A stretch of DNA of 64,000 nucleotides from Streptomyces sp. ISL-98 (GTDB lineage Bacteria > Actinomycetota > Actinomycetes > Streptomycetales > Streptomycetaceae): positions 186,001 to 250,000 of the forward strand of contig NZ_JAGGPB010000019.1 in assembly GCF_018614055.1 (NCBI RefSeq). The letters run 5' to 3'. This document shows, in pieces, positions 41,112-49,906 of the stretch; position 1 is the stretch's first letter, and the number at the start of each line of letters is the position of its first letter. The position numbers and the translations under genes are program-made. The notes beneath the pieces are model-generated. The model did not search any database, was not told where the DNA came from, and saw only the letters and a program-made list of their open reading frames with translations.

Positions 41112-41768
41112 TCACCTGCCGGCGGCGGCGGTGATCTCGATCCTTCGCGCGATCGTGAACAGCTCTGCGACCGCGACGTGGGACGGGAAGCGCTCAACAA
41201 CGCGGTGGTGCACGTGCTGACGGTGGGCTACTTCGGCCAGTTGCGCGAAGGAGGCCATGTCGAGTTGCTGCTGGGAGGAGAAGCAACCGAGTGCCGCCTC
41301 TTTTGCTTTCAGGAGTTCCCGGGTGCCCATGAAGATCTCGTTGGGTTCCAGGCCGACGCTGTAGGGGGAACGGAAGTAGCTCAAGTTCGCGGCTTCGCGT
41401 AGGGCGACAGCCGTGACCTCCTGGGCGGTGGCGATGTGGTCGAGGTGCTGGTCGTTCGGGAAGTGCGTATATACGATGTCGGGCCGGTCCCGTCGGAAGA
41501 CACTGAACAGCTCGCTGTTGATGTCACCGCGGTGGTCGGTGAAACGGCTGTCGGGGATCGTCGAGAAGCTGTAGTCCGCGACGCCCAGGCGCTCGCCGGC
41601 GGCCAGGCACTCCTGGCGACGCACGTCCTCTCCGTTGGGGCCGGGGCTGCCGGTGGTGAGGCAGTGCACGCGGACACGGGCGCCGCTCTGCGCGTAGGCG
41701 AGCATCCGCATTCCCATCGCGATCTCGGCGTCGTCGGGGTGGGCGACCACGATGAGGACGGTCGTCAT
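41112..41768 (-). CDS. PIG-L/LmbE-family N-deacetylase
   Basis: The 218-residue protein has the metal-binding AHPDDAE motif at residues 9-15 and the later HLDH segment (FPNDQHLDHIATAQEV), standard for zinc-dependent deacetylases such as MshB, BshB and the glycopeptide deacetylases. Its substrate is normally an N-acetyl-aminosugar. ATG at 41768 overlaps the preceding stop. It is the last gene of a leftward operon with sugar-like chemistry, so it probably removes an acetyl group from an intermediate of that pathway. Confidence 0.93.
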   Translation of the reverse strand: MTTVLIVVAHPDDAEIAMGMRMLAYAQSGARVRVHCLTTGSPGPNGEDVRRQECLAAGERLGVADYSFSTIPDSRFTDHRGDINSELFSVFRRDRPDIVYTHFPNDQHLDHIATAQEVTAVALREAANLSYFRSPYSVGLEPNEIFMGTRELLKAKEAALGCFSSQQQLDMASFAQLAEVAHRQHVHHRVVERFPSHVAVAELFTIARRIEITAAAGR

Positions 41769-43066
41769 CTCGTCTCCTTCGGGGCGGTGATTAGTAGGGC
41801 GCTGCGCAGCAAGCGGCCTTCCAGCCCGCGCCAGCGGAACGGGGCGTCGGCGGTGGCGGGCCATTGGAGGTAGTGCAGGCTGCCGACGACGTCGGGTTCC
41901 TGGTGGTGTCGGGTGTACGCGATTTTGGAGGTCTGGCCGCCGTCGAGGTGGAAGACCTGGGAGGGGTCCAGCCCGGCTTGGGCGCACAGCTCAGCCGTCT
42001 CATGCGTGGTGGTGCCCTGGAAGGTGCTGGTCAAGGGTGCGCCGTCGAAGACGGTGAGCTGGAGATGGTCGTCGTGGAGGGCCAACAAGGTGCGGGGGTA
42101 TCGGGAGGCTGGCCGGAACGGGGAGGTGCCCAGGCTCTGGTCCCAGGCTCGGGTACGGCCGGCGGAGGCTTCGGCGGCGGACGGGCCGAGGGAGAGCGCA
42201 GACTCCAGGTCTCGGACATGGTGGGTGTCGACGCTGGTCACGCCGACGAGGGCGCCGACGATGAGGTGGGTGGGCCAGGGGCGGTGGGCGCGCAGGATGA
42301 ACGCGCCGGCGAAAAGGTCAGCGCCGCCGCCGGGATGCACGGCGGCGACCCGCAGGCCGGTGCCGGTCGAAGTGACCGTGCAGTCGAGGGCGTCGGGGTC
42401 ACGAGGGGTCGTGTTGGTGGCGGGGTCGACGTCGCGGAGGAAGCCGGTACGGGGGTCGTCGCGGTAACGGACGCGGCAGTTGGCGGCGCCGAAGACGGTG
42501 AGGTGACCGGACTGGCTGGGCGGATGCCGTTCCTTGGAGCCGGTCCAGATGTGCGTGCGGCCCGCGATGGTCAAGGTGCCGGTGGCCGCGAGGGTCCGCA
42601 CCAGCGGGCGCCCCCGGTGGATGAGGAGGGCGGGTTTGGTGATGGTGGGCAGGCTGGCGACCTGGCCATCGCGGATGGCGAGGTCGAGACAGGGTTCAGC
42701 GGGCTGGTACGCGGGGTCGTCGGAGATGTAGGAGAAGGAGCCGCTGCCTGCGGCGACGGCGTCACCGCGGACGAGGTCGCGGAGGTGGAATCCGGCTGGG
42801 GAGCTGACGGCGCGGCATTGGGCCTGGTCGAGGTTGACGGCGAGGGTGAAGACGTTGGTGAAGCAGCCCTCGCCCAGTTCCGCGGTCCGGGCGGTGAGGG
42901 TTACGCCCGGGGCGAGGCTCCAGCTCGACGGGGTGGTGCGTCGGGCGAAGGGGCTCTGGTCGCGGGCCAGGGCCTGAATGTCGGCGACCTGGATACCACG
43001 GGCACGCAGCGCAGCGACTGCGGCCTGGTCCTCCTTGTCGGGCGCCTGGGTCGCGGGGCCGTTCAC
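41765..43066 (-). CDS. Phosphodiester-glycosidase-like protein
   Basis: The 433-residue protein has a C-terminal half resembling the NAGPA family (phosphodiester alpha-N-acetylglucosaminidase): VTSVDTHHVRDLES, TLLALHDDHLQLTVFDG and the characteristic FHLDGGQTSKIAY loop, near the usual LDGGGSS signature. The N-terminal region is family-specific. No signal peptide is seen, unlike secreted members. The start overlaps the upstream kinase stop and the end overlaps the deacetylase start. A role in hydrolysing a sugar-phosphodiester intermediate is an inference. Confidence 0.72.
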   Translation of the reverse strand: MNGPATQAPDKEDQAAVAALRARGIQVADIQALARDQSPFARRTTPSSWSLAPGVTLTARTAELGEGCFTNVFTLAVNLDQAQCRAVSSPAGFHLRDLVRGDAVAAGSGSFSYISDDPAYQPAEPCLDLAIRDGQVASLPTITKPALLIHRGRPLVRTLAATGTLTIAGRTHIWTGSKERHPPSQSGHLTVFGAANCRVRYRDDPRTGFLRDVDPATNTTPRDPDALDCTVTSTGTGLRVAAVHPGGGADLFAGAFILRAHRPWPTHLIVGALVGVTSVDTHHVRDLESALSLGPSAAEASAGRTRAWDQSLGTSPFRPASRYPRTLLALHDDHLQLTVFDGAPLTSTFQGTTTHETAELCAQAGLDPSQVFHLDGGQTSKIAYTRHHQEPDVVGSLHYLQWPATADAPFRWRGLEGRLLRSALLITAPKETR

Positions 43067-44070
43067 TCCGGATCCATTCCTGCGGCGCGCAGCAGGTCGA
43101 GCACTGTGAACGGGCCGGTGTCCAGCAGGCGTACGACCTGGATGCGGTAGCGCTCGCCGACGGCCGGGGGCGCGGTGGGTGGGTACGGCACGACGTGGGT
43201 GGCCAGCCGGTAGAGAAGCACCCCGGCTGTGACCGTGGCGAGCAGCGGGTCCTGCTGCCAGTGCCCGGCCGGTGCGGATCCGGTGTAGGCGTCCAGCAGC
43301 GCGGCGGTGATGGCAGGCAGCTCGGCCGGCCAGCGCAGATGGTGGAGGAGTACGTGCGCGAGGAGGTAGGCGACGTCGTAGAGCGGAGCGTTGTAGTGGA
43401 CGTTGTCGAGGTCGACGAAGGCGACGCCGCCGTGCGCGAGGCTGATGTTCTTCGGGGCGACGTCGCCGAGGACGAGCTGCTGGTCGGGCAGCGCGGCCAG
43501 TGCCGTGCAGGCGGCGAGCAGCGCCGGGTGCCCGGTGGGGCGCAGGCAGAAGTCAAAGGTGTGCTCGCGGAATCGGTCGTCGCCGCCTTGCGGGCGGATC
43601 GGGGTACGGACCGAGGCGGTGGCGTGGTGGACGCGAGCAAGGGCGCGGCCGAGACGGTCCGCCTCGGCGGGGGTGGCGGGGCGCTGGTCCAAGTGCTGGC
43701 GCCAGGTGAGGCCGTCGGGGAAAACGTCCGTCATCAACAGGGCGTGCGCGTGAGGCAGGAACGCAAGGACCTTTGGGAAGAGGTCGGGTAGCGCCTGGCA
43801 GTAGAGCCCGAGGGCGCGGTGCTCGTCGGCGATCAGCTCCGGGTTGGTGGCGATCTCGGGGATGTTGGAGAAGCAGGTGCTGCGGATCTTAAGGACGGCC
43901 CGGCCTCGTTCGCCGTGGACGCGGAAGACGTGGCTGACGTTTCCACCGGTTGCCCGCTCGATCCGTGTGACGGGTCCGACGTGCTGGCGGCAGGCGGCGA
44001 GGACGTCGTCCAGGTACGGGCCGAGCAGATCGGCAAGGTCGGGCGCGGTGCCCGGGAGGGCGGTGGTCAC
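43063..44070 (-). CDS. APH-fold small-molecule kinase
   Basis: The 335-residue protein has the aminoglycoside-phosphotransferase/choline-kinase fold: an N-lobe with ATGGNVSHVFRVHG, AVLKIRS, the catalytic loop LVLGDVAPKNISL (Asp near 200) and the metal-binding FVDLDN. It probably phosphorylates a sugar, amino-alcohol or methylthioribose-like substrate. The catalytic His of HGD is replaced by Leu-Gly-Asp, a variation seen in the superfamily. ATG at 44070 overlaps the oxidoreductase stop. Substrate unknown. Confidence 0.85.
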   Translation of the reverse strand: MTTALPGTAPDLADLLGPYLDDVLAACRQHVGPVTRIERATGGNVSHVFRVHGERGRAVLKIRSTCFSNIPEIATNPELIADEHRALGLYCQALPDLFPKVLAFLPHAHALLMTDVFPDGLTWRQHLDQRPATPAEADRLGRALARVHHATASVRTPIRPQGGDDRFREHTFDFCLRPTGHPALLAACTALAALPDQQLVLGDVAPKNISLAHGGVAFVDLDNVHYNAPLYDVAYLLAHVLLHHLRWPAELPAITAALLDAYTGSAPAGHWQQDPLLATVTAGVLLYRLATHVVPYPPTAPPAVGERYRIQVVRLLDTGPFTVLDLLRAAGMDPE

Positions 44071-45587
44071 CGTGCTGCCTCCAGCGGGACGAGGTAGTCC
44101 TCCGTGCCGGTCGGGGCGGAGCGGAAGCCGAGCCTCACGGGGGCCGGGCCGGTGCTGGTGAACCGGTGGGCCATCGACAGGTAGGCACCGGCCATCAGCT
44201 GAGCGGGACGGCGATGGGTGACCAGATCGGAGACCATGTGCTGACGCGGGATCCGCCCGGTCAGGTAGTGAAGGAACTCGGTCACCGCACGGTTGCGGGA
44301 CGACCTCTGGGTGGGCAGTTCCGCCCCCGGGCCAGCTCCCTGGGTCAGGTCTGCGAAGTCGAGGGTGGTGTGCCGCTTCCAGTCGGGGCGCAGGCGGTTG
44401 TTGCGGAAGACGTGGACGGTGACGTGGTCCGCGCCGCCGACCGCCGCCGGGTCGATACCGGGTTCGTCATCGTGGAGCGTCTGCAGGCAGTGGAAGTGAA
44501 GGGCCTGGAAGGGGCCCTGCTGGATGATGTGGGTCTCCTGCCCGATGCGGCCGTTGCCCTTGTAGAGGCCGACCAGCGCCGGTTCCAGGCTGCCGCGTTG
44601 GGAGAACGTGTGATGGGCGAGGTTGATGCTGCCCAGCGTCATCGTCCGGCCGCCGCTGCGGTAGGCCATCGACAGGAAGGCGTCCACCTCACCGAACGCG
44701 CCCGTCAGTTTCTGGAGTTCGGTGTGGCCAAAGGGGTTGCGCTTGGCGAAGTCAGGGAACAGGCGCTCGTGGTCGGCGACCGTGAGCTGGGCGAGGGTGT
44801 CGGCCGGGCGGGCGACGTGCGCGTGGACCTCGACCTCGTCCAGCTCCTTGCCGGGCCGTTCCCCGGCATCGAGCAGCCACGGCACGATATCGAACTCGTG
44901 GTAGCCGGAGTGCGCGGCCTTCCCATACCCGCGGTCGAACCCGTGGTAGCCGAGGTTCACCAGTTCGTCCGGCAGGCGCCACTGGCCATCGCCGTGGCTC
45001 GACTGGATGTTGGTGACCGGGCAGTTCGTCTCCTGGGCGACCTCGGCGATCAGATCCCGCATCCGCTGGAACGCCGGGTGCCATCGGCGCTGGCTCATGA
45101 CGCTCACCACCACGGCGGGCTCACACAGGCTGGCCTTCCGGTAGGCATCCATGAGCGTGTCGAAGTCCTCCGCGATGGCCCTCGCGGATTCGGGGTCCAC
45201 GGACGCGCCAGCGTGGACACTCAACGGCTTGTCCAACAGCACGCTCAATCCGCGCTCCAGCGCCCACAGGGCGTAGGGCATGTGCACCGAGGGCTCGGTC
45301 GCCACGATGACGGCCCGGATCCGCTCGCGGATCACCACCGCGTCCAGGACGCTGCGCACTGCGGCCGGGAGGATTTGCCAGGAGGTGGGTAACGGCTCCA
45401 CGCCGACCATCGGCAACAGACGGGGGCTGCCCGGCAGGCCGTAGGTCACCGGCTGCTGCGCCACGGCGGGCAGGTCGATGCCGGTGACCGTGCCGACCAG
45501 GCCCGAGTCCTGCCCGGCCGCGAGCGAGGGGAGGTGGTTGAGGCGGGTGTGCGGGCCGACGCCGACCACCAACAGGTTCACCGTCAC
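44067..45587 (-). CDS. Gfo/Idh/MocA-family oxidoreductase, extended
   Basis: The 506-residue protein has an N-terminal Rossmann start (LLVVGVGPHTRLNHLPSL), the family strand VIVATEPSVHMPYALWALER and the DKPLS motif (usual E-K-P). Family members oxidise or reduce sugars or inositols with NAD(P). It is 100-150 residues longer than usual, with a distinct C-terminal region (SRNRAVTEFLHYLTGRIPRQ). GTG at 45587 overlaps the monooxygenase stop (GTGA). It is likely to act on the same sugar-like substrate as the deacetylase. Confidence 0.85.
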   Translation of the reverse strand: MTVNLLVVGVGPHTRLNHLPSLAAGQDSGLVGTVTGIDLPAVAQQPVTYGLPGSPRLLPMVGVEPLPTSWQILPAAVRSVLDAVVIRERIRAVIVATEPSVHMPYALWALERGLSVLLDKPLSVHAGASVDPESARAIAEDFDTLMDAYRKASLCEPAVVVSVMSQRRWHPAFQRMRDLIAEVAQETNCPVTNIQSSHGDGQWRLPDELVNLGYHGFDRGYGKAAHSGYHEFDIVPWLLDAGERPGKELDEVEVHAHVARPADTLAQLTVADHERLFPDFAKRNPFGHTELQKLTGAFGEVDAFLSMAYRSGGRTMTLGSINLAHHTFSQRGSLEPALVGLYKGNGRIGQETHIIQQGPFQALHFHCLQTLHDDEPGIDPAAVGGADHVTVHVFRNNRLRPDWKRHTTLDFADLTQGAGPGAELPTQRSSRNRAVTEFLHYLTGRIPRQHMVSDLVTHRRPAQLMAGAYLSMAHRFTSTGPAPVRLGFRSAPTGTEDYLVPLEAAR

Positions 45588-46723
45588 CGCGCGCCCGCCT
45601 GCCCGAGGTGCGCGAGCCGGGGCAGGACGCCTTCGCCGACCCAGTACGCCTCCTCCAGGTGAGGGAACCCGGACAGGATGAACTCGTCGATGCCCAAGCT
45701 CGCGTACTCGGCGATGCGGTCGGCGACCTCCTGGTGGGAGCCGACCAGCGCGGTACCGGCGCCGCCGCGCAGCAGGCCCACCCCAGCCCACACGTTGGGG
45801 TAGATCTCCAGGTCGGAGGTCCGCGCGCTCTCGCGGTAGTCGGCGTGCAGGCTGCACATCCGGGCCTGGCCGGTGGACTGGCTGGCGGCCAGGGTCGTCT
45901 GGACGCGGGCGACGTGCTCGCTGTCCATCCCGGCCAGCAGCCGCTCGGCCGCCGCCCACGCCTGCGCAGAGGTGTCCCGGGCCACGACGTGGAACCGGGT
46001 GCCGAACCGCATGGTCCGGCCCTGCTCGGCGGCAAGGCCCCGGATCCAGTCCAGCTTCTGCGCAACCTGCTCGGGCGGCTCACCCCAGGTGAGGTAGGTG
46101 TCCACGTGCCGTGCCGCGATCGGCCCCGCCTCCGCCGAGGAGCCGCCGCAAAACAGCTCGGGTATCGGGTCCGGGGGTGCCATGACCGTGGCGCCGCGCA
46201 CGTCGTAGTGCTCACCCTTGAAGGTGAACGGCTCGCCGGACCAGGCACCGCGCAGCACGGTGAGGAACTCGCCCGTGCGCTCGTAGCGCGCGGCCTTGCT
46301 CAGGTGGTCGCCGAAGCGGGCCTGCTCGTCGGCCTCGCCGCCCGTAACGATGTTCAGCAGCAGTCGTCCGCGGGAGATCCGCTGGAACGTGGCGGCCATC
46401 TGTGCAGCCAGCGTCGGAGAGATGAAGCCGGGCCGGAACGCGACGAGGAAGCGCAGCCGCTCGGTTTCCTGGGCGAGCGCGGCGCAGGTCAGCCAGGCGT
46501 CCTCGCACCAGGTGCCGGTCGGGGTGAGGATCCCGTCGAAGCCCATGTGCTCGGCGGCCTGAGCGATCTGATTCAGGTAGCGGATGCCGGGGGCGCGGAA
46601 CCGGTCGGCGCCCGGGTCGGCGGCCAGGTACGCATCGTGACCCGGGCCGTGCGTGCCGCGTGTGCCGACCGTCAGGGAACGGCCGTCGCTGGCAGTGGGC
46701 AGGAACCAATGGAACTTCAGCAT
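45584..46723 (-). CDS. SsuD-like FMNH2-dependent monooxygenase
   Basis: The 379-residue luciferase-like monooxygenase matches SsuD over its length: FHWFLPTASDGRSL, YLNQIAQAAEHMGFDGILTP, CEDAWLTCAALAQETERLRF and RLLLNIVTGGEADEQARFGD. SsuD cleaves carbon-sulphur bonds in alkanesulphonates; relatives act on sulphoquinovose and related compounds. ATG at 46723 has CTGGAG seven bases upstream. No flavin reductase is adjacent. The neighbouring dehydrogenases suggest a biosynthetic or catabolic pathway rather than simple sulphur scavenging. Confidence 0.93.
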   Translation of the reverse strand: MLKFHWFLPTASDGRSLTVGTRGTHGPGHDAYLAADPGADRFRAPGIRYLNQIAQAAEHMGFDGILTPTGTWCEDAWLTCAALAQETERLRFLVAFRPGFISPTLAAQMAATFQRISRGRLLLNIVTGGEADEQARFGDHLSKAARYERTGEFLTVLRGAWSGEPFTFKGEHYDVRGATVMAPPDPIPELFCGGSSAEAGPIAARHVDTYLTWGEPPEQVAQKLDWIRGLAAEQGRTMRFGTRFHVVARDTSAQAWAAAERLLAGMDSEHVARVQTTLAASQSTGQARMCSLHADYRESARTSDLEIYPNVWAGVGLLRGGAGTALVGSHQEVADRIAEYASLGIDEFILSGFPHLEEAYWVGEGVLPRLAHLGQAGAR

Positions 46724-46740
46724 GGTGGGACTCCAGGTGA

Positions 46741-47730
46741 TCAATCAGAGGTGAAGTCGCCGCCGGCGCGGGCCCGCAGGCGGCGTAAGACCTGCTCGGG
46801 CACCTCGACGGTGCCGGCGGCCTGGGCGTCGACAGCGCGGGCGCGACCGTTCTCGCCGGGCACGCGCAGCGTGCCGCCGTCGGCGTCCTGGGCGGCGTGC
46901 AACTGCTCGACGAGGCGACTGTTGGCGGCGGCTGAGCCGTCGGGGTTGGCGAAGGCTGGGTCGAGGGCGATGAAGGTGTATCCGGTGGTCCAGGTGTCGG
47001 CCACGTCGCTGCCCATCGGGAAGCCGAACAGGGAGCCGGTGAGCGCCTGCAGGAGCAGCGAGATTGCGAAGCCGCGGTGTTCGCCGAAGACGACCGCCGA
47101 GACGGCACGGTCGGGGTCCTCGGTGGGCTGGCCGTCGGCGTCAACGAAGCATCCGGCCGGGAGCGGCTGCCCGGCGCGGCGGCACTCCCACAGCACGCCC
47201 ATCGGTGCCACCGTGGTGGACATGTCCGCCGAGAGCGGCTCGTCGAGCGTCGGCAGTGCAAAGGCCAGGGGGTTGACACCCAGCACCGGGGTCCGGCCGC
47301 CCGCGACCGCCGCCTCGGCCCGGGAGGTGTTCGCGGCGATGCCCAGCAAGCCGTGCCGGGCGATCTCCTCGCTCCAGATGGCGAGGATGCCGTACCGCTG
47401 GGTGTTGATCATCCCGACGAAGCCCGCGCCGTACCGGGCGGCCCTGTCCAGAGCAATCCGGACGGCGAACGCGGCGCTCAGCGGCCCTATCTCGCGATGG
47501 GCGTCGATGACCGCGAATACGCCGCGCTCCCGCACTACCTCCGGCGGTGACTGGCGTTCGTGGAAGAACCGCGACTCGAAGCAGAACTTCGTTACACCGT
47601 GCGATGTCTTGCCTCGCAGTTCCCCGGCCAGGTAGTGCTCCACCACCAGGGCGGTCTCCTGCTTCGGGACGCGGGCGGCGCGGCAGGAGGCGGCCATCAG
47701 CGCCCTCAACTCCTCGATCGCTACGCGCAC
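46741..47730 (-). CDS. Ldh (malate/L-lactate dehydrogenase type) oxidoreductase
   Basis: The 329-residue protein is of the LdhL/MDH2 fold, recognised by GELRGKTSHGVTKFCFESRF, DRAARYGAGFVGMINTQRYG, GILAIWSEEIARHGLLGIAA and TPVLGVNPLAFALPT. Such NAD-dependent enzymes oxidise 2-hydroxyacids such as sulpholactate, ureidoglycolate or malate. GTG at 47730 is preferred to TTG 47799, since the family begins near this point (RVAIEELRALMAASCRAARV) and GAAGGG lies upstream. It lies 17 bases before the SsuD-like gene in the same direction, so they share a transcript. Confidence 0.88.
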   Translation of the reverse strand: MRVAIEELRALMAASCRAARVPKQETALVVEHYLAGELRGKTSHGVTKFCFESRFFHERQSPPEVVRERGVFAVIDAHREIGPLSAAFAVRIALDRAARYGAGFVGMINTQRYGILAIWSEEIARHGLLGIAANTSRAEAAVAGGRTPVLGVNPLAFALPTLDEPLSADMSTTVAPMGVLWECRRAGQPLPAGCFVDADGQPTEDPDRAVSAVVFGEHRGFAISLLLQALTGSLFGFPMGSDVADTWTTGYTFIALDPAFANPDGSAAANSRLVEQLHAAQDADGGTLRVPGENGRARAVDAQAAGTVEVPEQVLRRLRARAGGDFTSD

Positions 47731-47877
47731 GGCTACCGCCCTTCGGGAGTCTGCTCGGGCCGCGTCAGCGGCGGCCAGGTGAAATCTGTTGTCCAGCAAC
47801 GGCGTTGCGGCACGGGGGTCTCCCTCGGGGTGGGGTTGAGCAGGGGCGGGGTACGCGGATCGGAGAACGCCGCTGGC

Positions 47878-48750
47878 TCAGGTGCCGGCGCGGAAGCGGA
47901 GCCACTGCTGTGCCAGCAGCGCCTGCCGCTGCCGTGACGCCCGCCGTAGCTCGGGGCAGTCGGCTGCCTGCTCGGCGCGGCGGCGGGCAAGGGCCGCGAC
48001 GAAGGTGTCGACAGCCGTCGTCCCGGCGGCCGACCATTCGGGGAAGGTGCGCTGCGCCCAGCGCTCCGCCTCAGCGGGGGTGGAGCCTTCGCCGATGAGC
48101 GAGGCCAGCAGGAAGCCGACGTTGAGCCAGGACGCTCCCCTGGCGGGTAGCGCCCAGTCCACCAGGACCGCGCCGCCAGTGCCGATGAGGATGTTGCCCG
48201 CGTTGAGGTCCGAGTGGACGAGCCGGTCTCCGGCCAGCAGGTCCAGGTCCAAGTCGCCGCCGAACCGGGCCCACCTCTCCTCGACCGGCGCCGAGGCGGC
48301 TGTGTCGTGCTGTACTACGCCGAGCAGCCCCCGCAGCATCACCGCCAGCGGGTCCAGGTCGGGCGAGCGGGGCAAAAGGTCCGCGTGCTGGCCGTCTACG
48401 TGCTCGAACAGCAGGTACTCCCAGCTTCCGGCAGTGCCGTGGTGCAGCAGTCGTGGGGAGATCCCCAGGACACTCGGCGCGACGCGCGCCTCGTTCGCCA
48501 GGGTGAACGTGCTCCGGTGCGCCCGGCGCATTCCGTTGACGAACATCTTCCCGCCCGGGACGTCGAGCGTGGCCGCGAGCTGCGCGTTCAGCCCGGCCGA
48601 CGCGGTGGCGGCAGCGCGGAACGGGCCTGTCAGGGCTTCGACGGCGCGGCGCACGTCCTCGGGTACGTCGCCCCAGTCCACACGTTCGGAACCCACAAGG
48701 ACACAGTGCGCACCTGGGGCGCTGCCGGGTATGCCGGGCTGCAGGGGCAT
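47878..48750 (-). CDS. APH-fold phosphotransferase
   Basis: The 290-residue protein has the catalytic loop RLVHSDLNAGNILI (Asp near residue 185) and the metal-binding AVLVDWAL. Its N-lobe is shorter than in typical APH enzymes. It resembles kanamycin- or hygromycin-type kinases and various unassigned kinases. ATG at 48750 follows AAGGGAG. The Ldh gene starts 147 bases downstream. Resistance to the pathway product, or a biosynthetic phosphorylation, are both possible. Confidence 0.85.
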   Translation of the reverse strand: MPLQPGIPGSAPGAHCVLVGSERVDWGDVPEDVRRAVEALTGPFRAAATASAGLNAQLAATLDVPGGKMFVNGMRRAHRSTFTLANEARVAPSVLGISPRLLHHGTAGSWEYLLFEHVDGQHADLLPRSPDLDPLAVMLRGLLGVVQHDTAASAPVEERWARFGGDLDLDLLAGDRLVHSDLNAGNILIGTGGAVLVDWALPARGASWLNVGFLLASLIGEGSTPAEAERWAQRTFPEWSAAGTTAVDTFVAALARRRAEQAADCPELRRASRQRQALLAQQWLRFRAGT

Positions 48751-48822
48751 GGCCACTCCCTTCGTGGGATGAGCGGGACTGTGTCGGCGGGCGGTGGCCG
48801 AGTGCGCCGCCCGCCCGTGCGG

Positions 48823-49713
48823 CTACCGGTATTCGTGCGCCATCCGGTCGAGGACCAGGTGGCCGCGCTCGACGAGGTCCACCCGTTCCTTGACGAGTCC
48901 GGAGTTCAGGTACGAGACGCCAAGCCTCGTGGTCAGCAGACGCAGCAGCCGCTCCTCCGTGTCCGACAGCGGCCTGCCGTACCCGGCGAAGTAGGCCGCC
49001 TTGAGATCCGGGCGCGTGGCCCAGACCGCACCGCACAGCCACACGAACTCCTCGACCGCGGGACCGTGATGGGCCATCGAGAAGTCGATCACTCCGTGGT
49101 GGCCGCTTTCGGCGTCCCACAGCCAGTTGCGGGTGGAGTAGTCGCCGTGCTGGTAGACCAGCGGTAGCTGCTCGGCCAGCTCCGGCAGCTCCCTGGAGAC
49201 GGCCTCCACCAAGGTGCGCTGCTCGGCGCTCAGGTGCTCGGCGGTGCTCTCCAGACAGGCGGCGGCCTCCTGCGCCTGCTCCCGCATCGCCGCGCGGAGG
49301 TCCTGGCGGTCCTGCTCCGAGCCCGGGTCAGACTGGTCGTGCCAGCGGCGCAGCAAGCGGCCCGCGTCCTCGTGCACGCGCAGTTCCACTTCCTTCTCCA
49401 GAGGCAGGCCCCGGACGACCTTCCCCGGCAGCGGCGAACTCATGATCGCCTTCAGACCGGGGTCCGCAGCCAGGAGCCGGGGGGCCTCGTGGTCGGCCAG
49501 GGTCCGCGCGGCGTAGGCGTAGCCGAGGACCTCCCGGTCGTAATCGATCTCGGTCGGGCTGAGCTTCACGAAGGCGGCAGTCGGGCCGGCGGCCACGCGC
49601 CAGACCCGGGAGCTGCCCCGGGGCCAGGACACGTCCGTGACCTCGTCCACACCGGGCAGGTTGTCGGCGACCCACACGCGCAGGTCGGGCGGGAAAGGCT
49701 TGCTCTCGGTCAT
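48823..49713 (-). CDS. APH-fold phosphotransferase
   Basis: The 296-residue protein has the standard aminoglycoside-phosphotransferase motifs: YQHGDYSTRNWLWD (catalytic Asp about 185) and HGVIDFSMAHHG (metal-binding Asp). The N-lobe includes RVAAGPTAAFVKLSPTE. It is the second of three kinases of this fold within about 7 kb. The upstream acetyltransferase gene is on the same strand after a 193-base gap in which I see no gene. The substrate is unknown. Confidence 0.87.
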   Translation of the reverse strand: MTESKPFPPDLRVWVADNLPGVDEVTDVSWPRGSSRVWRVAAGPTAAFVKLSPTEIDYDREVLGYAYAARTLADHEAPRLLAADPGLKAIMSSPLPGKVVRGLPLEKEVELRVHEDAGRLLRRWHDQSDPGSEQDRQDLRAAMREQAQEAAACLESTAEHLSAEQRTLVEAVSRELPELAEQLPLVYQHGDYSTRNWLWDAESGHHGVIDFSMAHHGPAVEEFVWLCGAVWATRPDLKAAYFAGYGRPLSDTEERLLRLLTTRLGVSYLNSGLVKERVDLVERGHLVLDRMAHEYR

Positions 49714-49906
49714 GAGGTCTTCGTCTCCGAATGAGCGTGGAATTAGCGGGGGTTACTCATGGTGCGGGCTGGGCTCGGCAGTGCCGATACGGCACCGTCC
49801 GACCGGGGACGAGCCGGTCCGGGCAGTGCGCTGGTGCTCGGACGTCCTACCAAGGGCTCAACGGTGAGTCAGAGGCGGTGGGCACGAGAGGCATCGTGGA
49901 CGCCGG